The translations under genes were made by a program, and so were the position numbers. Below are positions 37,088 through 47,823 of a DNA stretch of 64,000 bases, one piece after another. How positions within the stretch are numbered: position 1 is the stretch's first letter; each line of letters starts with the position of its first letter. The notes under the pieces are model-generated. The model had not been told where the DNA came from. It saw only the letters and a program-made list of their open reading frames with translations, and made no database searches. This DNA is from Buxus sempervirens (taxonomy: Eukaryota; Streptophyta; Magnoliopsida; Buxales; Buxaceae), in assembly GCA_947561395.2 (NCBI GenBank), contig OX387189.1, positions 23,622,329 through 23,686,328 of the forward strand, read 5' to 3'.

Positions 37088-38091
37088 TTTTTTGTTGTTG
37101 CTAGAAGCCAAGATTAAGCATTCTCGTTAACATAAAAAAAGAAACATGCATCTGCAACTGTCATGGCCTGATAGAGCAATATAACACATACAAAGACAAA
37201 ACAAAAGATGAAAAGAACATCAACTTAAAACCCACTCAAACTTGCAAATGATACTCCAACAACAAAAAGACACAAGGTAGATAGGCATACAAAGACAAAA
37301 CAAAAGATGAAAAGAACATCAACTTGAAACTCACTCAAACTTGCAAATTCTACTCCAACAACAGAGAGACACAAGGTAGATAGGCATGTGGATGAGGTGA
37401 TCTAAACCAATGGAGAACCTTGGAACTGCCAAGTTAGGGTCCACACAGGGGCAGATTGCAAGCCTTCTAGGGGGAAAACCATCAAGCACTTGACAGGGAA
37501 TAGGGTTGCTGGTAACCCGACACAAAAACAATAAAGTAACGCTAGTGAGCAAAGAGGGAAAAATAGACCTTCTCATTAACACAAAAAACACTAAAAACCT
37601 GCACCAGGGAGAGTTCCACTAGTACTATGAGCTGTACATCCACCATCCTGCCACCCACTATAGAGACTTTCAATAGACTAGACAGATGGATCCTGGCAAC
37701 CAAAATGAAGACAAGAAGAGAAGGAGGAGAACAGAGCATGCTATTGCCAGCAATTGATGTTGAGGACATGGGGTACAGTGGCTAAAATAGGTAGCTGTGC
37801 GTTGGAAGGTATTATAAGCAGATCTCCCGCCCTGTAAACCTAGAATGCCCACAAACTACAAACACCAAGCAGCACACCTTGATAATCGTCTTCATCATCT
37901 CCTTCATCTGTTCCCAATGATAGTCGACACTATCATCAACCCTAAAAACCAAATGGAATGGCAAAGGATCTCTTAAGTCTCACATATCGAACTCCCTAAT
38001 GGCTACCATTAGATACCTTGTTGCGAAAACCCTAAACAATTGCCGAGGTTTGATGATGCGTGCGATCCATCTCACGTATAGAATTTTTCTC
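37088..38091 (-). mobile_element. Non-LTR-type retro-insertion with 10-bp target duplication
   Basis: The 1004-bp insert is flanked by gaacccactc at 37078-37087 and 38092-38101. It begins TTTTTTGTTGTTG on the plus strand, consistent with a poly-A tail of an element inserted in minus orientation. No terminal inverted repeat is seen, so LINE- or SINE-type insertion, or a retroposed transcript, is more likely than a Mutator element. An internal direct repeat of about 98 bp lies at 37187-37390. On the minus strand the sequence includes short ORFs without a recognised domain. Confidence 0.7.
37187..37390. repeat. Two units of a roughly 98-bp tandem repeat
   Basis: The text from catacaaagacaaaacaaaa through acacaaggtagataggc occurs twice in a row with a few differences (for example atgatactcc against attctactcc). 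It lies near the poly-T end of the insertion at 37088-38091. Confidence 0.85.
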
Positions 38092-38744
38092 GAACCCACT
38101 CATATCACAACCCCATCTTGCTCAATATATCAGGTCAAATAAAACCATTACATAAAATTTTTATATTTGCGACTTTTTGGCTTGATCACCCCGACTTTAA
38201 GAACATTGTTAGAAACTCTAGGAATATGAAGAATAATTTTAATGAAGTTGCTTTTGTAACAAATGCTGTAAAAAATTTCACCACAGATATATCTAAGTGG
38301 AACCGGGATGTCTTTGCAAAATTTTAGGATTAAAAAGAGATGTCTAGCCTGATTAAGATGTACACAAATGACCCTAGAAACCAGATCAAACTCCTTTGTT
38401 TTTTCTGTTGAGAATCAAATTATAGTTGAATATAATTTTATTCTCAAGGCTGATGAACAACTTTGGTTCATGAAATTCCGCATTACTTGGTTGAATTGCG
38501 GGGACAAAAGTACGAGATTCTTCCATAATAGAATCCTCTGTCTTAGGAACAACCTCGGGGATTGGTGTTACAACCCCCATTAAATTAGTGAGATTATTAG
38601 AACCCACCTTACCAAGCTCTATACTACCAACCACACTCATAGTAAGGTTATGATAGAGTTACTTGACCTTCCTACTATCTCATCGGAAGATATTGCTTGG
38701 ATTAACTGGCTCATCTCCGATGAGGATGTTTTCCAAGCGGTATA
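38092..38744 (+). pseudogene. LINE ORF2, segment between endonuclease and reverse transcriptase
   Basis: This resumes ORF2 after the insertion. Readable pieces include FATFWLDHPDFKNIV, NFTTDISKWNRDVF and QLWFMKFRITWLNCGDKSTRFFH, the well-conserved linker of plant L1 proteins (AxWLxxGDxNTKFFH). The last piece is WINWLISDEDVFQAV just before the nested solo LTR at 38745. Stops and a frame change are present. Confidence 0.82.
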
Positions 38745-41257
38745 TCTAGACACCCCAAAATTGCACAATTTTGAGTAAATCATAAAGGAAAGAAATATTT
38801 TATTGAAATTTTTAACTTTGAGCATTGGGCTTGAGATCCATAACCCATTTGAATCCAAAATCACAAAGGAAAAGGCCTTAAATCAACTTCTTGCACAAAG
38901 TCAAACTTTTTCTTGAAATTTTGTTGACTTTTGATTACAAAATGAAATATTTTTTAAGATGAGTTCAAGATAATTTTTCACAGAAAATTATGATTTTAGC
39001 AATGTTTTGGTATAATTGAATTTTTAAGCATTTAAATTTTGACAAATACCTCAGCCTTAATATGGTGAAATTTTCCATCGGACCTAAAAAACTAGATTTT
39101 GGCCTTGAATTGGAAAATTACCTTTTTATTCTTTTGGAATTTGGACGTGGAATTATTTTTAATAGATTCAAATGTAGGGTGTTTGCTTATTTACATGTAA
39201 TATCTTAAGTAAATGAAGATTACAAAATACGAGGTCATTTACTTAAATTATATTTATGTAAATAAGTATTGCGCGTTGAAATAAGGATCTAGGCTATGCA
39301 AAAGTTGTGTAGACTGTCTTTTTTGCACTAAACCGTGAACATAGATCGGTCAAACTAATAATTTTTATTCACTGTTATTATTTAACAATTACAAGTAAAA
39401 TACTACATTATCGTTATATACAATTAGAACATAGCTAATGTGGCATCTGGAACATTCGGTTGTTATGCCACATCATCAAGAGTACGTGGTTCCAAAAAGA
39501 ATTTATTCCGTTATATATACATGATAAAACAATATTTTCTTTGTGACCGTTGTTGGATATCGATTACATTATTAATTGCTTTTTACCGATCTAAGTTAAT
39601 GGTTCAACACAAACTTGTTCAAATTGAAAATCTCGTGAGCTTCCTATTATTTATCTTAGAACCTCTCTCTCAATGACTTGAATTGCCTAAGTTGACCTCT
39701 AAAATTTGCCCAATTCCCTCCAATTCAAGCCTTAGCCTTCTACCCCTCACTTGTGCCTATAAATATAAGACTTTATCTCATTTGAAAGGGTTGCAAAATT
39801 TTGAGAGAGGAGGCTCCACTTGAAGAGGGGAAGCTTTGCCCAATTGTTCACCTAAGCTCCTCGATCAATTATTCTTGCTTGCTTGCTTTGGACAAAGACT
39901 TCTACATGTAATTCTCCTTTTAAATTCTACAAATCTCTTTAAGTATGCGCATTCTCTTTTTCTACTCTTTCTTTTGGATAGAGCCTGTATGTGTTTGTAG
40001 CCCTAACCTAGATCAAAGTACATTAAGCTTCTCTCTCGCCGTAAAAGCTCCTCGATCAAATTTGTACACATATGCACCTTACTTGTATGTTTTTCTTCAT
40101 TTTTAGGTAATTTCTCAAATCTACCATGTTTAATATGGATAGATATGAGATTCAAGCCTTAAATTAAGATCCCAAGCCCTCTGATCCTGTTTTTAAATTT
40201 GAATGATGTTGTAGAGATGACCTTATGGTCTAATCTCTTTTAGATCTGTAATCCCATATTAAGTTGGAGATCAAATCTGGTTTAGACTCTCTTTTCCATG
40301 AGAGATCTAAGCAAATTGTGATCCTACATGTTTTCAAGTTTCGTTAATATCATTTTGTGATTTTGGGTTTGAATTTATAAAGATCAATTGCTCAAATTTA
40401 ATACACTTTGGCTTATTTCAAAGTTTTTAGGGAATCTGGATTGTGTTTAAGTATGGACTTGTGGAATTCATAATCTCATCGTATGATTTTTGAGTTATTC
40501 TCGTTCCATATGCAAGCTATATCAGTCTATTATAATTTTGTTAATTTTCATAATTTTTTACTGAGTCAAGCCTTAGATATGCTTGATTGAAGAAGGATAG
40601 GTTTGCAGAGCACCAATTGCAAGATGTGTCACTTCACATAAGCATAATTAATTTGTTCTAGATCCAGTTTTAGCGATTATAGTTTCTAAAGCTTTTATTT
40701 TATTTTATGAATCTATTTTCAAACAGATCTAATTCAAAATGATTCGAATGCTGGGTGTTTGATTGATTCATCTCATGTTGCTCATTTATAATTTTCAAAT
40801 TCAGATTTCCTTGATAATTGATTTTAGATTTTTGAGCTTTTCCTTATGATTTTTCTTCATTAATGACATCAGAGGGTGTAAGATGTGATCCATCAATGAG
40901 GAATATCCTAATCCATAGGATGGTCTTCATTAAGGACCATATATTTTCATTGTGATTTGTCTTCTTACTTTATGTTTTATATTTTTCTATGCAAGCAATT
41001 TTTAAAGTGATGAAAACTTGGCAACTACTTGTGAGTGGATGAGTGGGGGTGTCTAACCTTCTCTCACTCATAACCTATCCCCCTTTACCCAAAATCTGAT
41101 GTAGACCATTAACTGAGCCTACCTTGGCTCATTTTTGTGATTTTTGCACACTTTGGTGACCATCCACACCAAGACCCTTTGGATGGTGGCGACTCAATTT
41201 ATTTTATAAGTCCCGTGTAAGATATGTTCAGCTGAGTAATTCCTCCATGGTTTTATA
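38745..41257 (+). mobile_element. Second solo LTR in the LINE, target duplication gtat(a/c)
   Basis: It is related to the LTR at 33659-36217. It starts TCTAGACACCCC (TG changed to TC) and ends TTTTATA (CA changed to TA), 2513 bp. The flanks gtata (38740-38744) and gtatc (41258-41262) agree at four of five bases. TATA-like CCTATAAATATA lies near 39757, a donor-like CAT|GTAATT at 39908, an acceptor-like ACATCAG|AGGG at 40871-40872, and a GGTGGCGACTC box at 41185-41195. It splits the LINE ORF2 between DVFQAV and the KAAGPDG block. Confidence 0.82.
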
Positions 41258-43023
41258 GTATCCTAGATGCAGCCTAGGAAAGCCGCTGGTCCTGATGGCA
41301 CTCATGCTATTTTTTATCAAAAAAATTGGGACATTGTAGGGCCTTCTATCTATAAACTTGTTAGATCAGTCTTTCAAAATCCCTAGGTCCTTGCCGAGCT
41401 TAACAAAACTTTCCTTATGCTCATCCCTAAGACGAAACACCAAGAGAATGCAAACCATTTTGGGCCCATTAGCCTTTGCAATACAACATATAAGATCATC
41501 ACTAAGTTGCTCACTCTTAGACTTAGGCCAATCATCTCAAGTGTTATAGGTCCCCATTAAAGCAGCTTTATCCCGGGAAGGAATGTTACTGCTAATGTCA
41601 TTACCATGCAAGAGATTAGCCACACCATAAAGAATAAAAAAGGCAAATCTAGGATTCTTGCAGCCAAAATTGATCTTGAGAAAGCATATGATAAAATAGA
41701 GTGGTCCTTTATAGGAGCTACTCTTACTCAATTTAAGTTTCCATCCAATTGGGTGGACCTTATTCTTAGTTGCATCTCTTCCACTAACATCTCTATCCTA
41801 TGGAATGGGAACCTTTGAAATCTTTTGTCCCTTCTAGGGGTATCAGACAAGGACACCCAATATCCCCTTACATTTTTATCCTTTGCATGGAAATCTTAGC
41901 TGCCAATATTGAACATGAATGTTGTCAGAACAATTGGAAACCTATTAAGGTCTCTAGAAGAGCCCTAACATATTCCACCTCTTTTCAGTAGAGGATCTGC
42001 TTCTCTTTGGGAAAGCCACTTTAAGTAATGTTGAAGTAATCATGAAAACTCTTGAAGCTTTTTGTGTTGAGTTCCGCCATTCCATCAATCTCAGTAAATC
42101 CATATTCCTCATTTCTCCTAACCTCCACAATAGACTTGGTCGTGCCCTAGCTCATGCATGCAAGATTCCTCGAACCAATAGCTTAAATAAATACTTGGAG
42201 GTCCCAATCATCAATGAGAGAGTTAATAACCAAACCTTTAGATTCATCATTGATAAAATGCAAGATAGATTGGCTGGTTGGAAATCCAAGCTTCTTAGTA
42301 AAGCTGGTAGTGTGACTTTAATTAAAGCTGTAACCTCAAGTATACCAACTTACACCATGCAAACTTGCCATACACTTGAAGGTACTTGCAAGCAAATTGA
42401 TAGAATTTACAAAAGTTTCATTTGAGGAAAATATGATTACAGAAGAAAGATTTACAACATTTCTTGGGATAATATGTGTAAGCACAAAAGCTAGGGGGGC
42501 CTTAGCATAAAAAAAACATGATAAATGAATAATGCCATGCTTGCTAAGATCTGTTGGAAAATCGTTAAGAATAAGAATGATTTTTGGATTTAGATTATCT
42601 CCCGTAAGTAGTAAGTACCTTCATGGAAAGCACCTTTTAGAATATAAAAAGGGATCCAAATGCTCCTTCACCTAAAGGAGCATAATGCAGGATATTCCTA
42701 TTATAGAAGATAGGATCAAATGGAATGTGGGCAATGGAAAAATATTCATTTGTAGAAGGACAATTGGATTGGTGATAGAACCTTCATACACACTCAAGGA
42801 ATAAATCAATCTCAATTAAATGTGAAAGTAGAAGATATCATTTCAAACAAAAGTTGGGACATTCCTAGGATCGCCCAATTGTTTAATGATCAAATAAAAA
42901 ATAAAATCCTAGGAATCTCCATCCCTAAGGAGATTGAACAAGAAGACTGTATGAGCTGGAGATGTTCCAACTATAGGTTGTTTTCAGTTAAGTGTGCATA
43001 CTATTAATTTACGCAATGAAAAA
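41258..43023 (+). pseudogene. LINE ORF2 reverse transcriptase (broken)
   Basis: After the LTR the reverse transcriptase begins MQPRKAAGPDGTHAIFYQ. It continues with LMLIPKTKHQENANHFGPIS, VTAN-type text, then KIDLEKAYDKIEW (about 41660-41705), [18 protein letters not shown], and the catalytic block as [10 protein letters not shown] near 41985-42010, where the usual form is FADDLLLFG. The thumb and connection follow in one readable frame (42042-42425, including FRHSINLSKS and DRLAGWKSKLLSKAG). After damaged sequence the piece RCSNYRLFSVKCAYY (about 42960-43005) marks the zinc-binding region start. Stops and frameshifts make it inactive. Confidence 0.88.
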
Positions 43024-43028
43024 CTCAC

Positions 43029-44619
43029 TGATAAGTCATGAAAATATCACATTATAGCACATTAAATTCATGACTTATCTAGTTTTATTTCATATTTAAT
43101 TCCCAATTTTACTTAGAAATTGTCAAAGTCTTTCATCTTTGCATTTTATTTTCATTGTCTAAATTTAGCCTAATTTGTTGATGTAGAGATACTCTCGGTG
43201 ATTATAGAAGTCACGGTTCAAACGGCGTAAAAATCGGAGTCAAATTGTAGAAGATATGACCAACGTTCGCTGGCCGTTTGCCTGTCGTTCGAACGTTGGT
43301 GATCTGCAGAGAAACCCGAGAGCAACGTTCGCTGAAAGTTCGCCTGTCGTTCGAACATTGGTGATCTACAGAGAAACCCGAGAGCAATGTTCGCTGGCCG
43401 TTCGATTGACGTTCCAACGTTGGTGAAAAATAGAGAAATTATGAGCAACGTTCGCTGGCCGTTCGATGAACGTTCGAACAAGAGAAGAGGAAACAACTTT
43501 TTGACCTGAACGTTCGACCCGCGTTTGATTAACGTTCGAACGATCAAGTAGTAAAACCTGTTATAAAATTCCGAACTTTGCGGATTTGTTTCCTTTTTCT
43601 TGGGGATCTTCTTCTAGTTTTTAGGAGGACTTTAAGGGGTTTCTAATTAAGAAGATTAGTCGTTTTTGGACTTCTAAGTCGTGGATATACAAGGAAAGGA
43701 AGTTCTCTCTTCCTTAGGAGTCTTGGAAGGAAAGTTCCTATTTTCTCTTCAAGGGATTTTTGGGCAAGCTTAGGAGATTTCTATAAAGAAGGAGCTGGAA
43801 CGTGAAGAGAGAGGAGATTGATGCTGGGAACGTGGGAGAGATCAAAGCTTGGATCTCATTAGTTTATTTCTTCTCTTTTCTTCTCTTTTTAATATACTCT
43901 GTTTTGATGGTTATTCTTAGTTCAGTCATGAACTAATTTCTCTTTCTAAGGCTTTGATGTAATCTAAACATGATGTTTTAATTCTGAATACTATTGCTAA
44001 AGGATTTATGATTCACTATTTGAGTATTTTATTATTGTGCTTAACCCAATTGAGTATTTGATCACCATTCAATTGTATTTGATAATTGTATTGAGACCGA
44101 GAGGAGATATACAATTTTAGTTCCTGTGATAAAATACCATATTCTACATGTTGATAGAGATATTGGCATGGTTTATGTAGCTTTGTGTTTTTGGACATGA
44201 AACTCCACAGATCTTAATGTACTTTGTTACTTTTAAATTCACATAGAGATATCGTGAGTTATCGTGGGAAGGTAAGTTCGTTGGTGCTCGAGAGAGACCA
44301 TTGGATAGAATAGGGATTTTCGCTTTCAAATTGAATTATAACATTCAGTAGCATGTGTATTCAAGAGTTAATTCAGATTTGTTTATGATGAAATCAAATG
44401 CCTTAGTATTTTAAATCTCTTATTGAACCTTAATCTTATATTTTCTTAGTTAATAATTTTAATTGCTAGTTAAAAACCCATCTCACTTTTTGATTATCCA
44501 AATAGAATTTAGGATAGTAATTTCAGTATTTAGTAACTACCATTCCCTGTGGGTTCGACACTCTATTTCATCACTTTATTACTTGTTACGAATTCGTGCA
44601 CTTGCGAAAAAGTACATCA
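43029..44619 (+). mobile_element. Third solo LTR in the LINE, target duplication ctcac
   Basis: The element is flanked by ctcac at 43024-43028 and 44620-44624. It starts TGATAAGTCATG and ends AAGTACATCA, 1591 bp. Near the 3' end it has the ccctgtgggttcgacactc text common to a class of plant gypsy LTRs. Tandem units with gttcgaacgttgg words fill 43255-43550. The minus-strand ORFs at 43211-43547 are translations of these repeats and are not genes. Confidence 0.9.
43255..43550. repeat. About four tandem units built on gttcgaac words
   Basis: Units of roughly 60-70 bp share caacgttcgctggccgttcg, gttcgaacgttggtgatct and cagagaaacccgagag. The word gttcgaac is a perfect palindrome. The copies differ by scattered substitutions. 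The cluster is much richer in GC than the rest of the LTR. Confidence 0.85.
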
Positions 44620-44624
44620 CTCAC

Positions 44625-45121
44625 CACACAAGCAACCCAAACGTGTTGCCTCCCAAGGTATCCACGTCTCAAAGCCTACCCTTTTCTTTAGGGTTTTCTT
44701 CTCTTAAGAGTTCTAATGGTCAACTTCTTTTCTAAATTGCTATATATATATATAGCCTCCTTAAAAACCCTTCGCAATGATATGATGTGGGATCCTTAGG
44801 GATCTCAATTCTTGGCCATAGGATTAAATTGAAAAACTATTTTTCATTCTCTCCCTTATATTCTTTTATTCAGAATTTTGGGCTTCTACAAATTGCAATC
44901 ATGCCCATTAACATATTGCAGTTGACCCCTGAAAATAGGAGATTAATTTTGTGAAATCCCTTTTGCTTACAATTATTTGCTTGTTCATCCTTCCACCACA
45001 CTATATTCCACATGAGCCAATAGGATTGGAATAATATCACTGATAAAATCCCTAGCTCATATAATTCTGAATTCTTAATCTGTAATTCAGTTGGACTCCA
45101 AAACCTTTTTAAAGCATTTTC

Positions 45122-45209
<88 letters not shown>

Positions 45210-45945
45210 AAAAACAAATCTTTCATAAAACCCACTCGCCAGTTTTTCTTTTTCTTTCAAGTCCAACTATATACAGATATCTTGAATATACTATCTCACT
45301 TAGAGATTGGTGGATTCCTTATTGAACATATATACAACTTTATTAATCATGCACAAGACCCAAAATTATCTGAATATTTGATCTGCAAAGACCATCATCA
45401 ATTGATTCAGTCAAAGCACATGTGCATAATAAATAAATTGCATAAATTTCTCAGGTCTAAGGATGTCTAAGCTAATTGTGCTGAATAACCTTTTCAACAT
45501 CAGTGATCACTTCCAAAAGGTATTCATATATGATCCAATTCAGTACATGTACTCTTACAGTGCACCCACTTGTTTGCTTAAGGTCACCACCTCAGTGACG
45601 GAGTTCATCACCCTATCTTATAGCAGCACAACAAGTGTAGACCTTTTTGACATATTAAATATGTACCTTGGTCTAGAACAATGAGCAATACAAAGAATCG
45701 AAAATTCATAACTCCCTGCTTCTGATTCCTTAATCATTGGCATGATTTTTCTACAATGTTACTCAAATGTATTCTTTTCTTTGTAACATCACATATTACA
45801 ATCAAATACCCATGTAAATAAATATATGCTAAATATGGAGAAACAATAAATAATGCAATAATTATCAAATAATTATTCACAAAATGGTTTTTGAGGGCAT
45901 ATTTGTCTAACAATCAACTCTCAAATCTAGCACTAATAAAACCCA
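44625..45945. other. Unassigned block inside the LINE
   Basis: The LINE reading breaks off near 43015 and resumes near 45946 (PNWKWIWK). The solo LTR explains 43029-44619 but not this block. It contains a pure AT microsatellite and several short ORFs without a recognisable domain (for example 45463-45684). No clear target duplication was found. It may be a further insertion whose ends I cannot see. Confidence 0.4.
45126..45205. repeat. AT microsatellite, about 80 bp
   Basis: An uninterrupted run of alternating A and T about 40 units long. The ORF that spans it on the minus strand (44870-45235) is an artefact of the repeat (YIYIYI). Confidence 0.95.
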
Positions 45946-46642
45946 AACTGGAAATGGATATGGAAAACTCAAAACTCCCACTTACCCAAAAATCCAATAC
46001 TTCATTTGGATTTGTGCCCATGATAGAATCAGTTCTAATTATTTCCTCACTAGAAGGGTTTATCTTCTAATCCCTTCTGTAGTGTCTGTGGCAATAAAAC
46101 TAATTAAGGACACTTTGCATATTACTAGAGATTGCAAACTTTCTAATAGAGTGAAGAACAAACTTAACCAATCAAATAGCGTTTTATTTAGCACTAACCT
46201 TTGGGATTGGCTATTAATTAATTGCCAAGATAATAGTATCCAAAACATTATTAGAGTACCTTGGAACATTATTTTTGCTATCACCGTTTGGAGATAGTGG
46301 CTAGAGAGAAACGAGCGCACCTTAAAAAAAGCTAGGAGATGCTTTCAAAACATTGTAGTTAGCATAATTACAAAGGCTAAGGAGTTTTATCATGCTACTA
46401 CTACTTTATCTTCTCAATCTTATAGGATATGGAGGGACATCGGATGGCACAAACCGCCTAACAAATGGTACCAACTCAACGCAAATGATGGAGCCAAAGG
46501 TAATCCAAGAATTGCTAGCATTAGAGGACTTATCTGGGATGATGATGGCAAATGGGAAGCAGGATATGCGAGCCAAATTGGGTTTATTGCCAATACAGTA
46601 GCAGAACTTTGGGCTCCAAGAGAGGGGCTACATGTAGCATGG
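45946..46642 (+). pseudogene. LINE ORF2 zinc-binding region and RNase H start
   Basis: The LINE resumes with WKWIWK and, after a frame change, YFIWICAHDRISSN, then CSVCGNK and HITRDC (46060-46135), matching the zf-RVT pattern CxxC...H...C. The following piece WNIIFAITVWR is also typical. RNase H begins near 46475 with NDGAKGNPRIASIRGLIWDD and ends for now with VAELWAPREGLHVAW at 46642. A short LINE tail inserted at this point interrupts it. Confidence 0.85.
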
Positions 46643-46951
46643 AATTTGATGCTTATTCAGAGTTATCATCTCAAGTCACTTGCTGTCTTTTCAATGACAG
46701 ATCAGGTCTTTATGGTATTAGATAGTAGTTCTTTTCATTTAGCCTTCGTTAAGCGTATGGTATTGTTTATGCAGATTTGTATTTTTGTGTCATTTGTTTC
46801 TTTTGTTAGGGGTAAGGTTTTATGTCCCCCCTTGAAGTTGTACCTTTTCAAGTGGTTTTAATATACAGATCAGGGTCTGCCTCAACCCTCCTCCCTCTGT
46901 TGGAGTGCCACTAAGGTTTTTCCTACCTTAGTGGGCTTTTTCCAAAAAAAA
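46643..46951 (+). mobile_element. 5'-truncated LINE tail with poly-A and 13-bp target duplication
   Basis: The 309-bp insert is flanked by acatgtagcatgg at 46630-46642 and 46952-46964. It ends in nine A after gtgggctttttcc. The long target duplication and A tail are the marks of target-primed reverse transcription. It carries only the 3' untranslated end of its source LINE. The host LINE's RNase H continues in frame with TNGYTNIIAEVDS after it. Confidence 0.85.
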
Positions 46952-46964
46952 ACATGTAGCATGG

Positions 46965-47235
46965 ACAAATGGCTACACAAATATCATAGCAGAAGTAGAC
47001 TCAATAGTAACCATCAAAAAGGTAGAGGATAAGGAAATCAAAGAAGAGTACCCCAACTACAACCTAATTGGAGACATTAAGGAGCTAATTAATAGAAACT
47101 GGCTATAGAGTTGCATCACACTTTTAGGGAAGGGAATACTTGTGCTGATGCATTAGTTAAATTAGGCTATACAATCATAGACAGGATACAATACTTTAAT
47201 GATCCTCCTAGTATATGTATTGATCTTTAAGAAGA
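46965..47235 (+). pseudogene. LINE RNase H, C-terminal end
   Basis: It reads TNGYTNIIAEVDSIVTIKKV, then after a stop and frame change ANTCADALVKLG-like sequence and DPPSICIDL at the end, the usual close of plant L1 ORF2. No poly-A is visible before the MITE at 47260, so the 3' untranslated part is short, lost, or continues beyond the MITE. Confidence 0.8.
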
Positions 47236-47259
47236 CTACTCGTCACTACCCGGCTAGCT

Positions 47260-47815
47260 TAGGGATGGCAACGGTTCGGTTAAAACTGAAAAACCAAGCC
47301 GAACCAAATCTATTAGGGTCGGTTTTGGGTTCTTAATTATCGGTTTTGGTTTTTAACTCAAAAAACCAATGCGGTTTCGGTTCGGTTATGGTTTTAAGGT
47401 CAAACCAAACCGAAACCGAACCGACTATATATAACATGTACAAGCTTTTAATCAAACATTGCTAGGCGATGACATGTCCCTTCTAGTGTTGAATGGTCTT
47501 GAATAGTTACTGAAACAAAAAACTTTACTTTATTTTCTTTTTTATTGTACATTGGAACGAATTCTTTTGATATAGTTTTTCATTAGCATGTCATTGTGTA
47601 TACACAGTAAAATAATAAAAATTTAATCTATCCAAACTTCCAAAAAAGGTGAAACGGTTCGGTTACAGTTTCAAGAATATGAAAGTTAAACGATTTTGGT
47701 TTTAAAATTATTAAACCATAGCGGTTACAGTTCGGTTATGGTTTTCATTGTAAACATGCTGTTTCGGTTTTGGTTTTGTGCAAAACTAAACAAAAACGAA
47801 CCATTGCTATCCCTA
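47260..47815. mobile_element. hAT-type MITE with 8-bp target duplication
   Basis: The 556-bp element is bounded by a perfect ggctagct at 47252-47259 and 47816-47823. Its ends are inverted repeats: TAGGGATGGCAACGGTTCGGTT on the left and, reversed, TAGGGATAGCAATGGTTCGTTT on the right. It has no coding capacity. The interior repeats ggttcggttttggtttt-like text in both orientations (47320-47420 and 47655-47780). An 8-bp duplication and TAGGG ends point to hAT-family mobilisation. Confidence 0.92.
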
Positions 47816-47823
47816 GGCTAGCT

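Noticed and set aside
37088-38091. A Mutator-type DNA transposon, because the target duplication is 10 bp
   Set aside because: The two ends are not inverted repeats, and the left end is a T run, which fits retroposition better.
43211-43547. Minus-strand ORFs of 68 and 109 codons with repeated ERPANV-like text
   Set aside because: They translate the gttcgaac tandem repeats of a solo LTR.
45463-45684. A 73-codon ORF in the unassigned block inside the LINE
   Set aside because: It shows no domain and no neighbouring coding support; its length is expected by chance in this AT-rich sequence.
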